Source: Sphingomonas sp. GM_Shp_1 (GTDB lineage: Bacteria; Pseudomonadota; Alphaproteobacteria; Sphingomonadales; Sphingomonadaceae). Taken from it: a stretch of DNA of 64,000 nucleotides. Each line of letters starts with the position of its first letter. Within the stretch, counting starts at the first letter, position 1. The position numbers were made by a program, and so were the translations under genes. The stretch spans positions 124,001 to 188,000 of the forward strand of contig NZ_JALNUR010000001.1 of assembly GCF_026540895.1 (NCBI RefSeq), in the 5' to 3' direction. Positions 26,772 to 34,540 of the stretch are shown piece after piece. Below the pieces are notes generated by a model. It made no database searches, was not told where the DNA came from, and worked only from the letters and a program-made list of their open reading frames with translations.

Positions 26772-28596
26772 GCGGAAGGCCGTTTTCCGCCATCTGCCCC
26801 GCGCCGTCGCGTTTCTGATGGTCGGGGCCGCCGCGCTGGCGGCGGCGCAGGATCGGCCCGAATCGCTGCTTCCCCCGGGCTTCGGCCAGCCGAGCGCGCC
26901 GCCCAGTCCCCGGCCGACGCCGCGCGGCACGGCGACCCCGCGCGTGGCGCCGGGAACCGCGCCGACCCCGGTGGCCGTACCGACGCCCGCGCGGACCCCG
27001 GCCGATCCGGTCGGCGCGCTGATCGAATCGCTGTCCACCCCGACGCCCACGCCGACCCCGTCGCCCAGCGCGACGATCGATCCGCGTACGCTGGCGGAGT
27101 ATGAACTCCCCGCCTCGGCGCGGCGGTCGCTGGCGCTGGTCGGTCCCGCCGGTCCGCGTGAGGGCGCGCTGGACCAGCGGGTGTTCGCGGGCGCGGACGG
27201 GCGGGTGGCCGAGGCATTGATGCGGCGTCTGTCGGCCCCGCTGCCGTCGCGCTGGACCTCGATCCTGCTGCGCCGGACGTTGGCTGCGCAGATGATCACG
27301 CCGCGCGGCGTCAACGGCGCGGATTTCGCAGCCGAGCGCGCATGGCTGTTGCTCCGAATGGGTGAGGCGCAGGTCGCGCGCGCCGTCGTCCAGTCGGTCG
27401 ATGCAGGCAATTATACCCCCAAACTCTATCAGGTCGGCATGAACGCGCTGCTCGCGTCGAGCGACCCGGCGGGGCTCTGTCCCCTGGCCGATGGCGGTGC
27501 CGCCGTTACCGGGCTGGGCGGCTACCGCGTGGCGCAGGGCATGTGCGCGGCGCTGTCGGGCGAGGCGGCGCGGGGCAGCGCGATCGTGCGGCAGGTCCGG
27601 CGTCAGCGTATCGCGGACGATTTCGACCTGAAGCTCGCCGAAAAGCTGATGGGGTCGAGCGCGGGGGGGCGTCGGGCGGTGTCCCTCGACTGGACCGGCG
27701 CGGATCGCCTGACGGTCTGGCGCTTCGGCCTCGCGACCGCCACCGGGCTGGGCGTGCCGCCCGAATATCTGTCCTATGCGGGCCCGCAGGTGCGCGGCTG
27801 GCTGGCGACCTCACCCGCTATCGCCGCGAACGACCGGGCGAGCGTGATCGATCAGGCGGCGAGCATGGGCGTGCTGTCCAACGCCGCGCTGGTCGATTTC
27901 TATTCGGCGCTGGCGGACGACGATCAGGCCAGCCGGGCGTCGGGCGCGATCGGCAATGACCTGCGCAACGCCTATGCCGCCAATGACGAGGGGCAGCGGC
28001 TGTCCGCGATCCGTTCGCTCTGGGGCGATGACGATCGCACGCCCTATGGCCGCTTGATCCTGACGGCACGCGCGGTGGCGCGGCTGCCGGTCGTGGCGTC
28101 CGACAGCGATTCGGACCGGCTGGTCGCCTCGATGCTGTCCGCCGGACTGGACCGGAGCGCGGGCCGCTGGCGCGGTGCCGTCAAACAGGGCAGCGACGCC
28201 TGGGCGATGATCGAACTCAGCGACCCGGACCGGCAGGGGCAGGTCGGCTATGACCAGGTGACGGCCTATGGCGGCAATGGCGACGCGCTGAAGCAGCGCC
28301 TCTTCTTCGCCGGGATGGCGGGGCTGGGCCGCTTGTCGCAGGGCGATACCGAACGCGGTGCCGAGGCGCTGGATGTGCGGATCGGACAGCGCAACGCCTG
28401 GACCCAGGCGCTCGACCAGGCGGTGGCGGATGAGCAGACCGGCATGGTCGTGCTGCTCTGCGCGATCGGGATGCAGACCAACGACTGGCGCGGGGTGCCG
28501 CCCCAGGCGCTGTATCGGATCGTCCAGGCGCTGCGCTCGGTCGGGCTCGACACCGATGCGCGGATGATCGCGGCGGAGGCGATCGCGCGGGCATGA
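26755..28596 (+). CDS. Secreted or periplasmic helical protein with Pro/Thr-rich linker, unknown function
   Basis: A 613-aa protein beginning with TTG (GAGAAGG upstream). A basic stretch and hydrophobic core (RHLPRAVAFLMVGAAALAAA) form a signal peptide. Residues about 40-105 are rich in Pro and Thr with repeated PTP motifs (TPTPTPTPSPS), a likely disordered spacer. The remaining ~500 residues are Ala-rich and alpha-helical without Cys clusters or catalytic motifs that I recognise, in the style of TPR/Sel1 solenoids. It sits between the microprotein and xerD, overlapping both (17 and 4 bp), so all three form one operon. An internal ATG at residue 22 is inside the signal region and less likely as the start. 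Confidence 0.75.
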   Translation: MATCNKRKAVFRHLPRAVAFLMVGAAALAAAQDRPESLLPPGFGQPSAPPSPRPTPRGTATPRVAPGTAPTPVAVPTPARTPADPVGALIESLSTPTPTPTPSPSATIDPRTLAEYELPASARRSLALVGPAGPREGALDQRVFAGADGRVAEALMRRLSAPLPSRWTSILLRRTLAAQMITPRGVNGADFAAERAWLLLRMGEAQVARAVVQSVDAGNYTPKLYQVGMNALLASSDPAGLCPLADGGAAVTGLGGYRVAQGMCAALSGEAARGSAIVRQVRRQRIADDFDLKLAEKLMGSSAGGRRAVSLDWTGADRLTVWRFGLATATGLGVPPEYLSYAGPQVRGWLATSPAIAANDRASVIDQAASMGVLSNAALVDFYSALADDDQASRASGAIGNDLRNAYAANDEGQRLSAIRSLWGDDDRTPYGRLILTARAVARLPVVASDSDSDRLVASMLSAGLDRSAGRWRGAVKQGSDAWAMIELSDPDRQGQVGYDQVTAYGGNGDALKQRLFFAGMAGLGRLSQGDTERGAEALDVRIGQRNAWTQALDQAVADEQTGMVVLLCAIGMQTNDWRGVPPQALYRIVQALRSVGLDTDARMIAAEAIARA

Positions 28597-29492
28597 TGTC
28601 TCGCGACGCCGCGCTCCTCGACCGGTTTCTGGAAATGATGGCGGCGGAGGCGGGCGCGGCGGGCAACACGCTCGCCGCCTATCGATCGGACCTGCGGCTG
28701 GCGGGCGAGGCGATGGGCGGGCTCGCCGATGCGGATGAGGGCGCGCTTCGGGCACTGGCCGATGGCTGGGCCCGGCTGGCCAATACGACCGTCGCGCGCA
28801 AGGCGGCGGCGCTGCGGCGCTTCTACGCCTTTCTGCATGAAGAAGGGCTGCGGCCGGATGACCCCTCGACCGCCTTGCCGCGTCCGGGCCAGCGTCGGAG
28901 GCTGCCCAAGGTGCTGAGCCATGCCGATATCGACCGGCTGTTCGCCGCCATCGCCGAGCGGACCTCCATGCCGCATCCCTTGCCCAATGATCTGCGACTC
29001 GGGGCGCTGATCGAACTGCTTTACGGGTCGGGACTGCGCGCCAGCGAACTGGTCGCGCTGCCGCGCAATGCGGTCCATCCCGACCGGCCTTTCCTGATCC
29101 TGAAGGGCAAGGGCGGGGCGGAGCGGATGGTGCCGATCTCCGACCGGGCCCGCGCGGCGGTCGCGGCGTGGCGGAACCATGTGCCCGCCGACACGCCCTG
29201 GCTGTTTCCCGGCGGCAAGAAGCATCTGACCCGCATCCGCCTTTATCAACTGGTCAAGGCGCTGGCGGCGGAGGCGGGGATCCCGCCTGACCGGGTCAGC
29301 CCGCACGTGCTGCGCCACGCCTTCGCCACGCATCTGCTGGGCGGGGGGGCGGATTTGCGCGCGGTGCAGGCCATGTTGGGCCATGCCGATATCGCCACCA
29401 CCGAAATCTACACCCATGTCGAGGCGGCGCGATTGGTCGAACTCGTCAACGCACGCCACCCGCTCGTTGATTTTCGGAACAAGCGCCCTTAG
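28593..29492 (+). CDS. xerD: Tyrosine recombinase XerD
   Basis: A 299-aa site-specific recombinase that resolves chromosome dimers at dif together with XerC. The N-terminal SAM-like domain includes NTLAAYRSDLRLAGEAMGGL. Catalytic residues are in LLYGSGLRASELVALP (Arg), ILKGKGGAERMVPIS (Lys), HVLRHAFATHLL (His-x-x-Arg), LGHADIATTEIYTHV (His and nucleophile Tyr). It overlaps the previous gene by ATGA and is followed 11 bp later by accA, as seen in many alphaproteobacteria. XerC would be encoded elsewhere, so XerC itself is a less likely identity but not excluded. Confidence 0.92.
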   Translation: MMSRDAALLDRFLEMMAAEAGAAGNTLAAYRSDLRLAGEAMGGLADADEGALRALADGWARLANTTVARKAAALRRFYAFLHEEGLRPDDPSTALPRPGQRRRLPKVLSHADIDRLFAAIAERTSMPHPLPNDLRLGALIELLYGSGLRASELVALPRNAVHPDRPFLILKGKGGAERMVPISDRARAAVAAWRNHVPADTPWLFPGGKKHLTRIRLYQLVKALAAEAGIPPDRVSPHVLRHAFATHLLGGGADLRAVQAMLGHADIATTEIYTHVEAARLVELVNARHPLVDFRNKRP

Positions 29493-29503
29493 GCGCTAGG
29501 CCC

Positions 29504-30454
29504 ATGTCAACGACCTTCCTCGATTTCGAGAAACCGATCGCCGAGCTACAGAGCCGGATCGACGAACTGCGCGATACCACCGCCGAAGGGACGGTCGATA
29601 TCGGCGCGGAGATCGCCAAGCTTCAGGCCAAATCGGACAAGCTGCTGCGCGACACCTTCGCCAAGCTGACCCCTTGGCAGAAGACTCAGGTGGCGCGCCA
29701 TCCGCAGCGCCCGCACTTCAAACACTATGTCGCCGGGCTGTTCGACGAATTCGTGCCGCTGGCGGGCGACCGCGCGTTCGGCGACGATCAGGCGATCATG
29801 GGCGGTTTCGCCCAGTTCCGCGGCCAGCGCATCATGGTGCTAGGCCATGAAAAGGGTGAGGATACCGCCAGCCGACTGCGCCACAATTTCGGCATGGGCA
29901 AGCCCGAGGGCTATCGCAAGGCGATCCGCCTGGTCGAACTGGCCGACCGATTCGGCCTGCCGATCGTGACGCTGGTCGACACCTCCGGCGCGTTCCCCGG
30001 CATCCAGGCCGAAGAACGTGGCCAGGCGGAGGCCATTGCACGGTCGACCGAAGCCTGTCTGGCGGCGGGCGTGCCGGTCGTCTCGGCGATCGTCGGCGAG
30101 GGCGGCTCGGGCGGTGCGGTGGCGCTGGCGGCGGGCAACCGGGTGCTGATGTTCGAGCACGCCGTCTATTCGGTGATCTCGCCGGAGGGTTGCGCCTCGA
30201 TCCTGTGGCGCACGGCGGACAAGGCGGCGGAAGCGGCGGAGGCGATGCGCGTCACCGCACAGGATCTGAAGAGCTTCGGCGTCATCGACACCATCGTGCC
30301 GGAGCCGGTCGGCGGCGCGCATCGCGACCCGGCGGGTGCGATCGCCCATCTGGGCGATGCGATCCAGAAGGCGCTGGGCGATCTGAGCGGTGTCGGCCGC
30401 GACGAATTGAAGCGCGGTCGGGCCGCGAAGTTCCTAGCGATGGGTCGCCTTTAA
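29504..30454 (+). CDS. accA: Acetyl-CoA carboxylase carboxyltransferase subunit alpha
   Basis: Forms the carboxyltransferase with AccD, making malonyl-CoA for fatty acid synthesis. The 316-aa length is typical. An N-terminal coiled-coil (FEKPIAELQSRIDELRD) is followed by the crotonase-like core: RHPQRPHFKHYVAGLFDEF, GHEKGEDTASRLRHNFGM, VTLVDTSGAFPGIQAEERGQ, GEGGSGGAVALAAGN and SPEGCASILWR. It is co-directional with xerD (11-bp gap). Confidence 0.97.
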   Translation: MSTTFLDFEKPIAELQSRIDELRDTTAEGTVDIGAEIAKLQAKSDKLLRDTFAKLTPWQKTQVARHPQRPHFKHYVAGLFDEFVPLAGDRAFGDDQAIMGGFAQFRGQRIMVLGHEKGEDTASRLRHNFGMGKPEGYRKAIRLVELADRFGLPIVTLVDTSGAFPGIQAEERGQAEAIARSTEACLAAGVPVVSAIVGEGGSGGAVALAAGNRVLMFEHAVYSVISPEGCASILWRTADKAAEAAEAMRVTAQDLKSFGVIDTIVPEPVGGAHRDPAGAIAHLGDAIQKALGDLSGVGRDELKRGRAAKFLAMGRL

Positions 30455-30619
30455 CCGGATCGGGAGCGGATGACGCCGCGCGCGTCATCCCGGACCTTGT
30501 CGGGGCGGCATCGTAAAGCGCGAACGCCTCGATAGGCCCAAGACAAAGCTTCGGGCGCTGGTGACGATTGCATTATCGAGATCGATCGGGCGGGGGATAT
30601 CTCGACCCGTTGCCCTGTC

Positions 30620-30675
30620 AAAAAAACACTTCGGCCGGATTGCGTGCTGTCCGTAAAGGCGCAATCCGACCGAAG
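30620..30675 (-). terminator. Rho-independent terminator of the first Flp pilin gene
   Basis: A 16-bp stem with one mismatch (30629-30644 pairing with 30660-30675) is followed, on the minus strand, by seven T (complement of 30620-30626). It lies about 75 bp after the pilin stop. The remaining 165 bp up to accA holds no gene. Confidence 0.88.
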
Positions 30676-30749
30676 GGAAGTTCCGCAATATGGCGGACCC
30701 GGGCTGAACCGACGGCGACGACGTCAAGCCATTCGGTCAGCGCGCTGGA

Positions 30750-30917
30750 TCAGGGATTCGCCAGCTTGCCGCTGATGTTGTTGAACGAGGTGTTCAGCTG
30801 GGTACCGAGACCCTTCATGGCGCCGATGGCGGCGACGGCGATCAGGGCCGCGATCAGGCCATATTCGATGGCCGTCGCACCCTTGTTGTTCTTCAACATC
30901 TTGCGGATCGTCTTCAT
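30750..30917 (-). CDS. Flp family type IVb pilin
   Basis: A 55-aa prepilin (MKTIRKMLKNNKGATAIEYG start). The class III leader is basic and ends at the cleavage context NNKG|ATAIEYG, with the conserved Glu five residues into the mature protein, followed by the hydrophobic helix LIAALIAVAAIGAM. Flp pilins assemble into tight-adherence (Tad) pili. The start at 30917 has GGAGACC upstream and gives a normal leader length. No tad/cpa assembly genes are in the window. Confidence 0.93.
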   Translation of the reverse strand: MKTIRKMLKNNKGATAIEYGLIAALIAVAAIGAMKGLGTQLNTSFNNISGKLANP

Positions 30918-31043
30918 TCCGGTCTCCGTTGTCTCTAAAACTTTGTCGATCACCCGGCTGAGCCGGAGAGCCGGATCAGCTTCGTGCCATTTAAGCGCTA
31001 AGTGGTTGACGAAGGCTTAAGTTTGCAGCCTTCGCTATGAAAT

Positions 31044-31235
31044 CTAACCGGTGGCGTTCTGGAGATGATCGGCCAGCGTCTGCATGACGCCTTGCAGGCT
31101 TATCCCCAACTGAGACAGGCCCACGATCAGGACCAGCATGATGCTGGCGATGATCAGGCCATATTCCACAGCGGTGGCGCCGCGCGTATCGGCGCAGACA
31201 CGTTGCATGGTGCGGAGGATCTCGGACGCTTTCAT
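31044..31235 (-). CDS. Flp family type IVb pilin (second, divergent copy)
   Basis: A 63-aa prepilin with leader MKASEILRTMQRVCADTRG and cleavage context RG|ATAVEYGLIIASIMLV; the Glu at +5 is kept. Its mature C-terminal part (GLSQLGISLQGVMQTLADHL) differs from the copy at 30750, so the two are not a recent duplication. A minor pilin role is possible. The ribosome-binding site is weak. It is divergent from mutT over 32 bp and followed at 126 bp by the other pilin gene. Confidence 0.9.
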   Translation of the reverse strand: MKASEILRTMQRVCADTRGATAVEYGLIIASIMLVLIVGLSQLGISLQGVMQTLADHLQNATG

Positions 31236-31267
31236 GGTGTACCGGCATAAGGGGGAAGAGTTAAGGA

Positions 31268-31747
31268 ATGGTCGATAGAGCCGAAGCGGAGCCGATCGTG
31301 CCCACGCCCCTGTTCCCCGTCGTGGCCGCCGCTCTGGTCGATGAGGCGGGGCGGGTCCTGCTGCAACAGCGTCCGGCGGGAAAGACCTTGGCCGGGCTGT
31401 GGGAATTTCCGGGTGGCAAGATCGAGGCGGGGGAAAGTTCGGAAGCGGCGCTGATCCGTGAACTTCACGAGGAACTGGCGATCATGGTCGAGCCCGCCGC
31501 GTTGGAGCCCGCCGGGTTCGCGACCGAGCCGCTGCCCGGTCGCCACCTCATGCTGCTTCTCTATGTCGTACGCCACTGGTCGGGCACGCCGGTTGCGCTG
31601 GAGGCGGACGGCCTGATCTGGTGCGAGCCGGCGGCGATGGACGCATGGCCCATGCCGCCGGCCGATGTGCCGCTGGTCCGCCAGCTTCGCGCCTATCTGG
31701 CCGACAGGACCAGTTGCGTCGGCGACGCGGGCAGCGGAACGCTGTAA
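31268..31747 (+). CDS. mutT: MutT-type (d)NTP pyrophosphohydrolase (Nudix)
   Basis: This 159-aa Nudix hydrolase probably removes 8-oxo-dGTP from the nucleotide pool. The box GGKIEAGESSEAALIRELHEEL is complete, preceded by LWEFPGG, which is the MutT hallmark. The N terminus PVVAAALVDEAGRVLLQQRP fits. TAAGGA precedes the ATG. Its last 55 bp overlap, on the opposite strand, the 3' end of the large DUF5695-like gene. Confidence 0.92.
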   Translation: MVDRAEAEPIVPTPLFPVVAAALVDEAGRVLLQQRPAGKTLAGLWEFPGGKIEAGESSEAALIRELHEELAIMVEPAALEPAGFATEPLPGRHLMLLLYVVRHWSGTPVALEADGLIWCEPAAMDAWPMPPADVPLVRQLRAYLADRTSCVGDAGSGTL

Positions 31748-34440
31748 CCGCCGCGCTCCATCGTGCCGCGATCGGGGCGATAGGAGCGGCCGCCGGGCGT
31801 CGTCGTCTCGACGAACAGCCGTGCGGTCGGCGTCGCGGGATCGGCGGGGTCCAGGGTCAGCCGGACCGTCCGCGCCGCCGGGTCATAATCGACCGCCGCG
31901 ATCTTGCCCGCTTCCAGCGTCAGCCAGAGTCCGGCGGGTGCGACGAAGAAGCGGCTGCGGGCCCCGTCGCGCGGCTCGACATGGATCGTACCGCCGCTCT
32001 GCGACAGATTGCCGCCATAGCTCAACCAGCCGAGCGCGGGGTCGTCGACCAGATAGGTCGCCGCCGCATAGGCATGACCGAAAAAGCCCATGCCGTAATC
32101 GCCGCTATACGGGTCCCACTCCATCCGGTCCGGCCAGCTATGGAAGGCGGCCGAGGAGGCGCCCTGCTGGTCGATATTGGTGATCCCGCCGAGCAACCCG
32201 CCATAGGCGACGCGCAGCAGATGCATGTCGCGCGGAGCGCGGCGGAAGGAATCGAACAGCGGAATGGCGTTCAGCGTCGATCCGTAATGATGGATCTGCC
32301 GCTCCAGCCGGGGATATTTGCCGCCGTATAGAAAGTCCCAATAGCGGCGCGCATTGCCGTTATAGCCCCAATGCGGGATAGACGGGTCATAGCCCAGTAT
32401 CACCTCGCGCGTGACGTCCGCCTGCGGCCCGTATCCGAAATAGCGCATCCAGGCATAGACCTCCGCCTGGCCGGTCGAGTCCCATGCCATCTCGCTGCCG
32501 AAGGGATATTTCAGGGTCCGCCAATGGTCGGCGCGGCCCTTCATCAACCGCTCCACCTCGTCCGCCTTGGCCGTCCAGCCTTCGCGTTTCAGGTCGGTCA
32601 GGATGTCGACGAAGACATCGCCCTCCATCAGCCCGAATTGCGCATAATGCGGCGCGTCGCGCATCATCGCGACGATGGTCTGATAGGCATGGTCGAGATA
32701 CCAGTCCCAGCCATGCACCTTGGTCATGCCGGGATGGTTGCGGGCGATGCGGTACAGCACCCAATGCCCCGCCGCGACATGGGGGTAGTTATAGGCGCGG
32801 CCCAGATCGTCGGCCTGATCCTTCTTCCACGAGGTCCAGCTCTGCCAGTCCTTGGTGGGCTGGTAGAGATCGGGGAAGGCGGCGGGGTCGTAATAGAACA
32901 GGCTCTTCTTCACCCCGCCCGCATGGGGGCCGTCGGCGACCTGGAGGCGGCCGACCACCGTCTTGTCGACCAGTTGCTCGATCCGCGCGATTTCGGCGGC
33001 GTCGGGATTGGCGAGCTGCTTCATCACCGCCGCGACCCAGCTTCCCGCGCCGCCCTCGTCGCTCATCCCCGAAATCCAGACGCGGGGATCGTCGGTGACG
33101 ATCCGGTTCGCCTCGCGGTCATAGGTCAGGATGGCGGGGGAGCGGCCGAAGGGATCGCCCTTGCCCTCGAACCATTGTCGCGTGGTCGAGAAGCGGCCGA
33201 GATCGGCCATAGTCCGCTCGAGCGGCTTGGTGACGAAATACTGCACCGTCTGCACCCTGCCATCGGCATAGTTGAGGGTCAGGCGCGCGCGGCCCCATCG
33301 CTTTCCGCGTACCGACAGCCGGGTCCATCCGGGCTTGCCGGGCTGACGCGTCACCTCCAGCGCGCCCGCCGGATAGCTGGCTATGTTGGTGATGGCGGAG
33401 GCCGCGCGGACGAACAGCGCGGCGTCGAGGTCGGTCGGCACGACATAGCCCGGAACACCCACCACCACCGGGCGCGCCTGTGCCGTCAGTGTCCGTTCGA
33501 TCCCGCGAATGCTGGGCGCGGCGGCGAAGCGCAGACCGATGCGGCGGCTCTCGCCCGGCGCCAGGCGGAAACTGGTCGCCTCGTTCCAGGGTTGCCCCGC
33601 CTTGGCCCAGTCGGTTCGGGCATAGGCCGCGCTGGCGACCGTCCAGTCGTAAAATCCTTCCGAGGTCTGCGCACGCGGGCTCGCCTCGACGATCACCGCC
33701 TTGCCGCCCGTCTCGCGCATCGTCGGGACGGGGACATAGGCCTCCAGCGGGGTGTTCCGCTCGGGCAGGACCAGCAGCGCGGGGCCCGCGCCATTCAGGC
33801 GGGTGACCTGAACATAGCCCGCATCCTGCCCGATATAGGGATCGGCGAAGCTCGCCTGGGCATGGGCCTGTTCCAGCGTACGGTCGGAGATGATGTTGTC
33901 GAACACCATCGGCATGCCCAGTCCGCCGACCTCGACCGGATCGCGCGACGCGTTGGTCAGGGTGAAGCGCAAGGCGGGCACGCCGCCCTCATTCACCCAT
34001 TCGCGGATGATGCGCAGCGGCAGGCCGGTGCCCATCGTCGCGGTGATGTCCGCCGCCGCCAGCACCTTGCCGCGCGCCGGGAGAGGCCGCACCGGCTTGC
34101 GGTCGCGGGAGGAGGAATAATCCTGCCACGGTCCCGCGCGGGTGCGGAGACGCAGATGGATATCGCCCAAGTGGTTATAGCCATTGCCCGCGCGCTCCTT
34201 CGACCGTCCGATCGGCAGGAAGTCGAAGCCGGGCGTGCCGATCGGCGACAGGCTCCGCGCCGTCTGGCTGGCGGGGTCGAGGCGCAGCCGGAACGCGCCG
34301 ACACGCAGGGTGGACGTGGCGGAACGCACCGGAACCGCACGGCGCTTGGGCGTTTCCGCCGATCCCGCGCCTTGCCAGGCCGCCGCCATCGACAGGGTCG
34401 CCAATGTGACCGGCAGGAGCCGCAAGAGCTTGTGACGCAT
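31693..34440 (-). CDS. Large secreted protein, DUF5695-like, probable carbohydrate-active enzyme
   Basis: A 915-aa exported protein. ATG 34440 is preceded by GGGAGAG and starts a signal peptide (RLLPVTLATLSMAAAWQ). I believe it belongs to the DUF5695 family, which has no defined activity; this is from memory of its sequence style. The N-terminal half looks like beta-sandwich; the middle (about residues 440-720) is Trp/Tyr-rich and helical (MADLGRFSTTRQWFEGKGDP, HVAAGHWVLYRIARNHPG, WDWYLDHAYQTIVAMMRDAP), reminiscent of an (alpha/alpha)6 barrel of glycoside hydrolases or lyases; the C terminus is again beta. It is divergent from the GH127-type gene, and both face the operator at 34509-34527. 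A cell-wall glycan substrate is therefore likely. Confidence 0.7.
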   Translation of the reverse strand: MRHKLLRLLPVTLATLSMAAAWQGAGSAETPKRRAVPVRSATSTLRVGAFRLRLDPASQTARSLSPIGTPGFDFLPIGRSKERAGNGYNHLGDIHLRLRTRAGPWQDYSSSRDRKPVRPLPARGKVLAAADITATMGTGLPLRIIREWVNEGGVPALRFTLTNASRDPVEVGGLGMPMVFDNIISDRTLEQAHAQASFADPYIGQDAGYVQVTRLNGAGPALLVLPERNTPLEAYVPVPTMRETGGKAVIVEASPRAQTSEGFYDWTVASAAYARTDWAKAGQPWNEATSFRLAPGESRRIGLRFAAAPSIRGIERTLTAQARPVVVGVPGYVVPTDLDAALFVRAASAITNIASYPAGALEVTRQPGKPGWTRLSVRGKRWGRARLTLNYADGRVQTVQYFVTKPLERTMADLGRFSTTRQWFEGKGDPFGRSPAILTYDREANRIVTDDPRVWISGMSDEGGAGSWVAAVMKQLANPDAAEIARIEQLVDKTVVGRLQVADGPHAGGVKKSLFYYDPAAFPDLYQPTKDWQSWTSWKKDQADDLGRAYNYPHVAAGHWVLYRIARNHPGMTKVHGWDWYLDHAYQTIVAMMRDAPHYAQFGLMEGDVFVDILTDLKREGWTAKADEVERLMKGRADHWRTLKYPFGSEMAWDSTGQAEVYAWMRYFGYGPQADVTREVILGYDPSIPHWGYNGNARRYWDFLYGGKYPRLERQIHHYGSTLNAIPLFDSFRRAPRDMHLLRVAYGGLLGGITNIDQQGASSAAFHSWPDRMEWDPYSGDYGMGFFGHAYAAATYLVDDPALGWLSYGGNLSQSGGTIHVEPRDGARSRFFVAPAGLWLTLEAGKIAAVDYDPAARTVRLTLDPADPATPTARLFVETTTPGGRSYRPDRGTMERGGYSVPLPASPTQLVLSAR

Positions 34441-34487
34441 CGAAATTCTCTCCCTGTCGGGGTTCGCCGCGCCGCTGTTCGTCACGA

Positions 34488-34516
34488 TTGACCCCCATGT
34501 CATCGCCCGATATAGT
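34488..34516 (+). promoter_or_regulatory. Promoter of the GH127-type operon
   Basis: TTGACC (34488-34493) and TATAGT (34511-34516) are spaced by 17 bp, giving a start about 18 nt before the ribosome-binding site GGAGAG. The -10 box is inside the operator at 34509-34527. Confidence 0.65.
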
Positions 34517-34527
34517 ATACAGTATAG
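34509..34527. promoter_or_regulatory. Putative GntR (FadR-type) operator O1
   Basis: GATATAGTATACAGTATAG has a central GTATAC palindrome. The same 19 bp, with 16 identities on the reverse strand, lies before the DapA-family gene at 39771-39789. FadR-subfamily regulators commonly bind short palindromes of this TATAC type, and one is encoded at 40729. Confidence 0.65.
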
Positions 34528-34540
34528 GCTGGAGAGCAAG

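Noticed and set aside
28593..29492. Phage or integrative-element integrase
   Set aside because: Length, motifs and the xerD-accA neighbourhood indicate the housekeeping dimer-resolution recombinase; no attachment sites or phage genes are nearby.
32371..34491. 706-codon plus-strand open frame opposite the DUF5695-like gene
   Set aside because: No ribosome-binding site and an Arg/Gly/His-rich protein; the minus-strand gene has a signal peptide and a good ribosome-binding site.
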